A stretch of DNA of 16,368 nt, from contig DAOVUR010000015.1 in assembly GCA_030632465.1 (NCBI GenBank), forward strand, positions 1-16,368. Reading direction: 5' to 3'. A model generated the notes under the pieces. That model had not been told where the DNA came from. It saw only the letters and a program-made list of their open reading frames with translations, and did no database searches. The number at the start of each line of letters is the position of its first letter. Position 1 is the stretch's first letter. A program made the position numbers and the translations under genes. Shown here in pieces: positions 16,048 through 16,368 of the stretch. The stretch comes from a bacterium. Its GTDB lineage: Bacteria > Verrucomicrobiota > Kiritimatiellia > UBA8416 > CAMZLY01.

Positions 16048-16079
16048 ATTATACTGCTTTTTTTGGCTCAAAGAGCCAA
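16048..16079 (-). promoter_or_regulatory. TATAAT box and hairpin in the crcB leader
   Basis: A perfect TATAAT (16053-16048, minus strand) lies about 40 bp before the crcB ATG but lacks a -35 box at the right distance. Just upstream, TTGGCTC and GAGCCAA (16079-16063) form a perfect 7-bp stem with a 3-nt loop. It is followed by A's rather than T's in the crcB direction, so it is not a terminator. A second GGCTC at 16030-16026 could pair with the same GAGCC. Confidence 0.35.
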
Positions 16080-16124
16080 CTCTACAACTCCCTAAATCAT
16101 TCAACCCCCACAGTAGAGCGGAAA

Positions 16125-16153
16125 ATCATTTTGTCCTATAATTATTTTGTCAA
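16125..16153 (-). promoter_or_regulatory. Candidate promoter upstream of crcB
   Basis: On the minus strand a perfect TTGACA (16153-16148) is followed after 17 bp by AATGAT (16130-16125), four of six matches. It would give crcB an untranslated leader of about 110 nt, in which CTCTAC and GTAGAG and the 16079-16063 stem can pair. Confidence 0.45.
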
Positions 16154-16175
16154 AGTTTTCAACAGAGCTACACCA

Positions 16176-16203
16176 TCGTTCAGCGTTCAAAGCTCATCGT
16201 TCA
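16176..16203. repeat. Four tandem 7-bp repeats (TGAACGN) spanning the ruvB stop codon
   Basis: Read with ruvB, four consecutive heptamers fit TGAACGN; the second is degenerate (TGAGCTT). The third copy supplies the ruvB TGA stop at 16189-16187, and the first two encode part of the last residues (NDEL). This is a different heptamer from the CGTAATY family but has the same period and the same position at the gene end. Confidence 0.65.
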
Positions 16204-16368
16204 TTTTAACACCAAGTCTATCGTAGCAAAGCTTTGTAACTACTCGCCCTTTGGAAGTGCGATTAATATAGCCTTCCTGAATAAGATACGGTTCATACAC
16301 CTCTTCAATAGTGTCAGACTCTTCACCAACAGATACAGCAATGGTATTTAGACCAACAGGTCCGCCAG
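16187..16368 (-). CDS. ruvB: Holliday junction helicase RuvB, C-terminal end only
   Basis: Only the last ~60 codons are in the window. They read GGPVGLNTIAVSVGEESD, then YEPYLIQEGYINRTSKGRVVT, which is the winged-helix DNA-binding domain III of RuvB, the hexameric ATPase that drives branch migration with RuvA. The sequence then ends KLCYDRLGVKMNDEL and TGA at 16189. The final residues are encoded by a 7-bp tandem repeat, so they are probably not conserved. The N-terminal and ATPase parts lie beyond the right edge. crcB is next downstream after 177 bp. Confidence 0.95.
   Translation of the reverse strand, partial: GGPVGLNTIAVSVGEESDTIEEVYEPYLIQEGYINRTSKGRVVTKLCYDRLGVKMNDEL

Noticed and set aside
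16063..16079. Terminator between ruvB and crcB
   Set aside because: The stem is followed by A's in the ruvB/crcB direction; the T-run precedes the stem on the plus strand.
16010..16186. Fluoride riboswitch before crcB
   Set aside because: The conserved GGNGAUG start and the CUGAUGACUCCUA-like end were not found on the minus strand.

Overview
The window looks like chromosomal DNA of a free-living, polysaccharide-using bacterium, most likely of the PVC group (Kiritimatiellota or Verrucomicrobiota). This placement is an inference. It rests on the moderately AT-rich composition, a cytoplasmic sulfatase beside a large secreted multidomain esterase-like protein, the style of the TyrRS and S1 proteins, and many short intergenic repeats. 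No rRNA, tRNA, CRISPR array, IS element or prophage gene was seen.

Left part (1-9479), all genes on the minus strand. Read in the direction of transcription: rpsA (ribosomal protein S1), a strong intrinsic terminator, tyrS, then grpE - dnaJ - rsmE, and finally a very large exported protein that runs off the left edge. That last gene has at least 1140 codons. It carries two CBM9-like domains followed by two alpha/beta-hydrolase modules and is the largest gene here. grpE has a good sigma70-like promoter overlapping a palindrome. No CIRCE element was found.

Middle (9480-12346). A 382-bp gene-free stretch separates rpsA from a divergent gene for a small exported protein with a BamE/SmpA-like N-terminal segment and coiled coils. 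A convergent cytoplasmic sulfatase follows on the minus strand. A divergent intergenic region then holds a promoter with an operator-like inverted repeat.

Right part (12347-16368). An apparent plus-strand operon encodes a HAD-family phosphatase of unknown substrate, proB (a short glutamate 5-kinase without a PUA domain) and proA. ProB and ProA perform the first two steps of proline synthesis. After proA comes a block of hairpin-forming repeats with a perfect 28-bp inverted repeat, then minus-strand crcB (fluoride channel) and the 3' end of ruvB.

No complete new multi-gene system is evident. The most unusual signals are: (a) 7-bp tandem repeats touching or abutting the stop codons of three minus-strand genes; (b) hairpin repeats in which a core is bracketed by different, self-complementary flanks; (c) the rpsA terminator ending directly against a tyrS start with no Shine-Dalgarno; (d) the double-CBM, double-hydrolase protein; and (e) a TyrRS whose HIGH motif reads QVGN.
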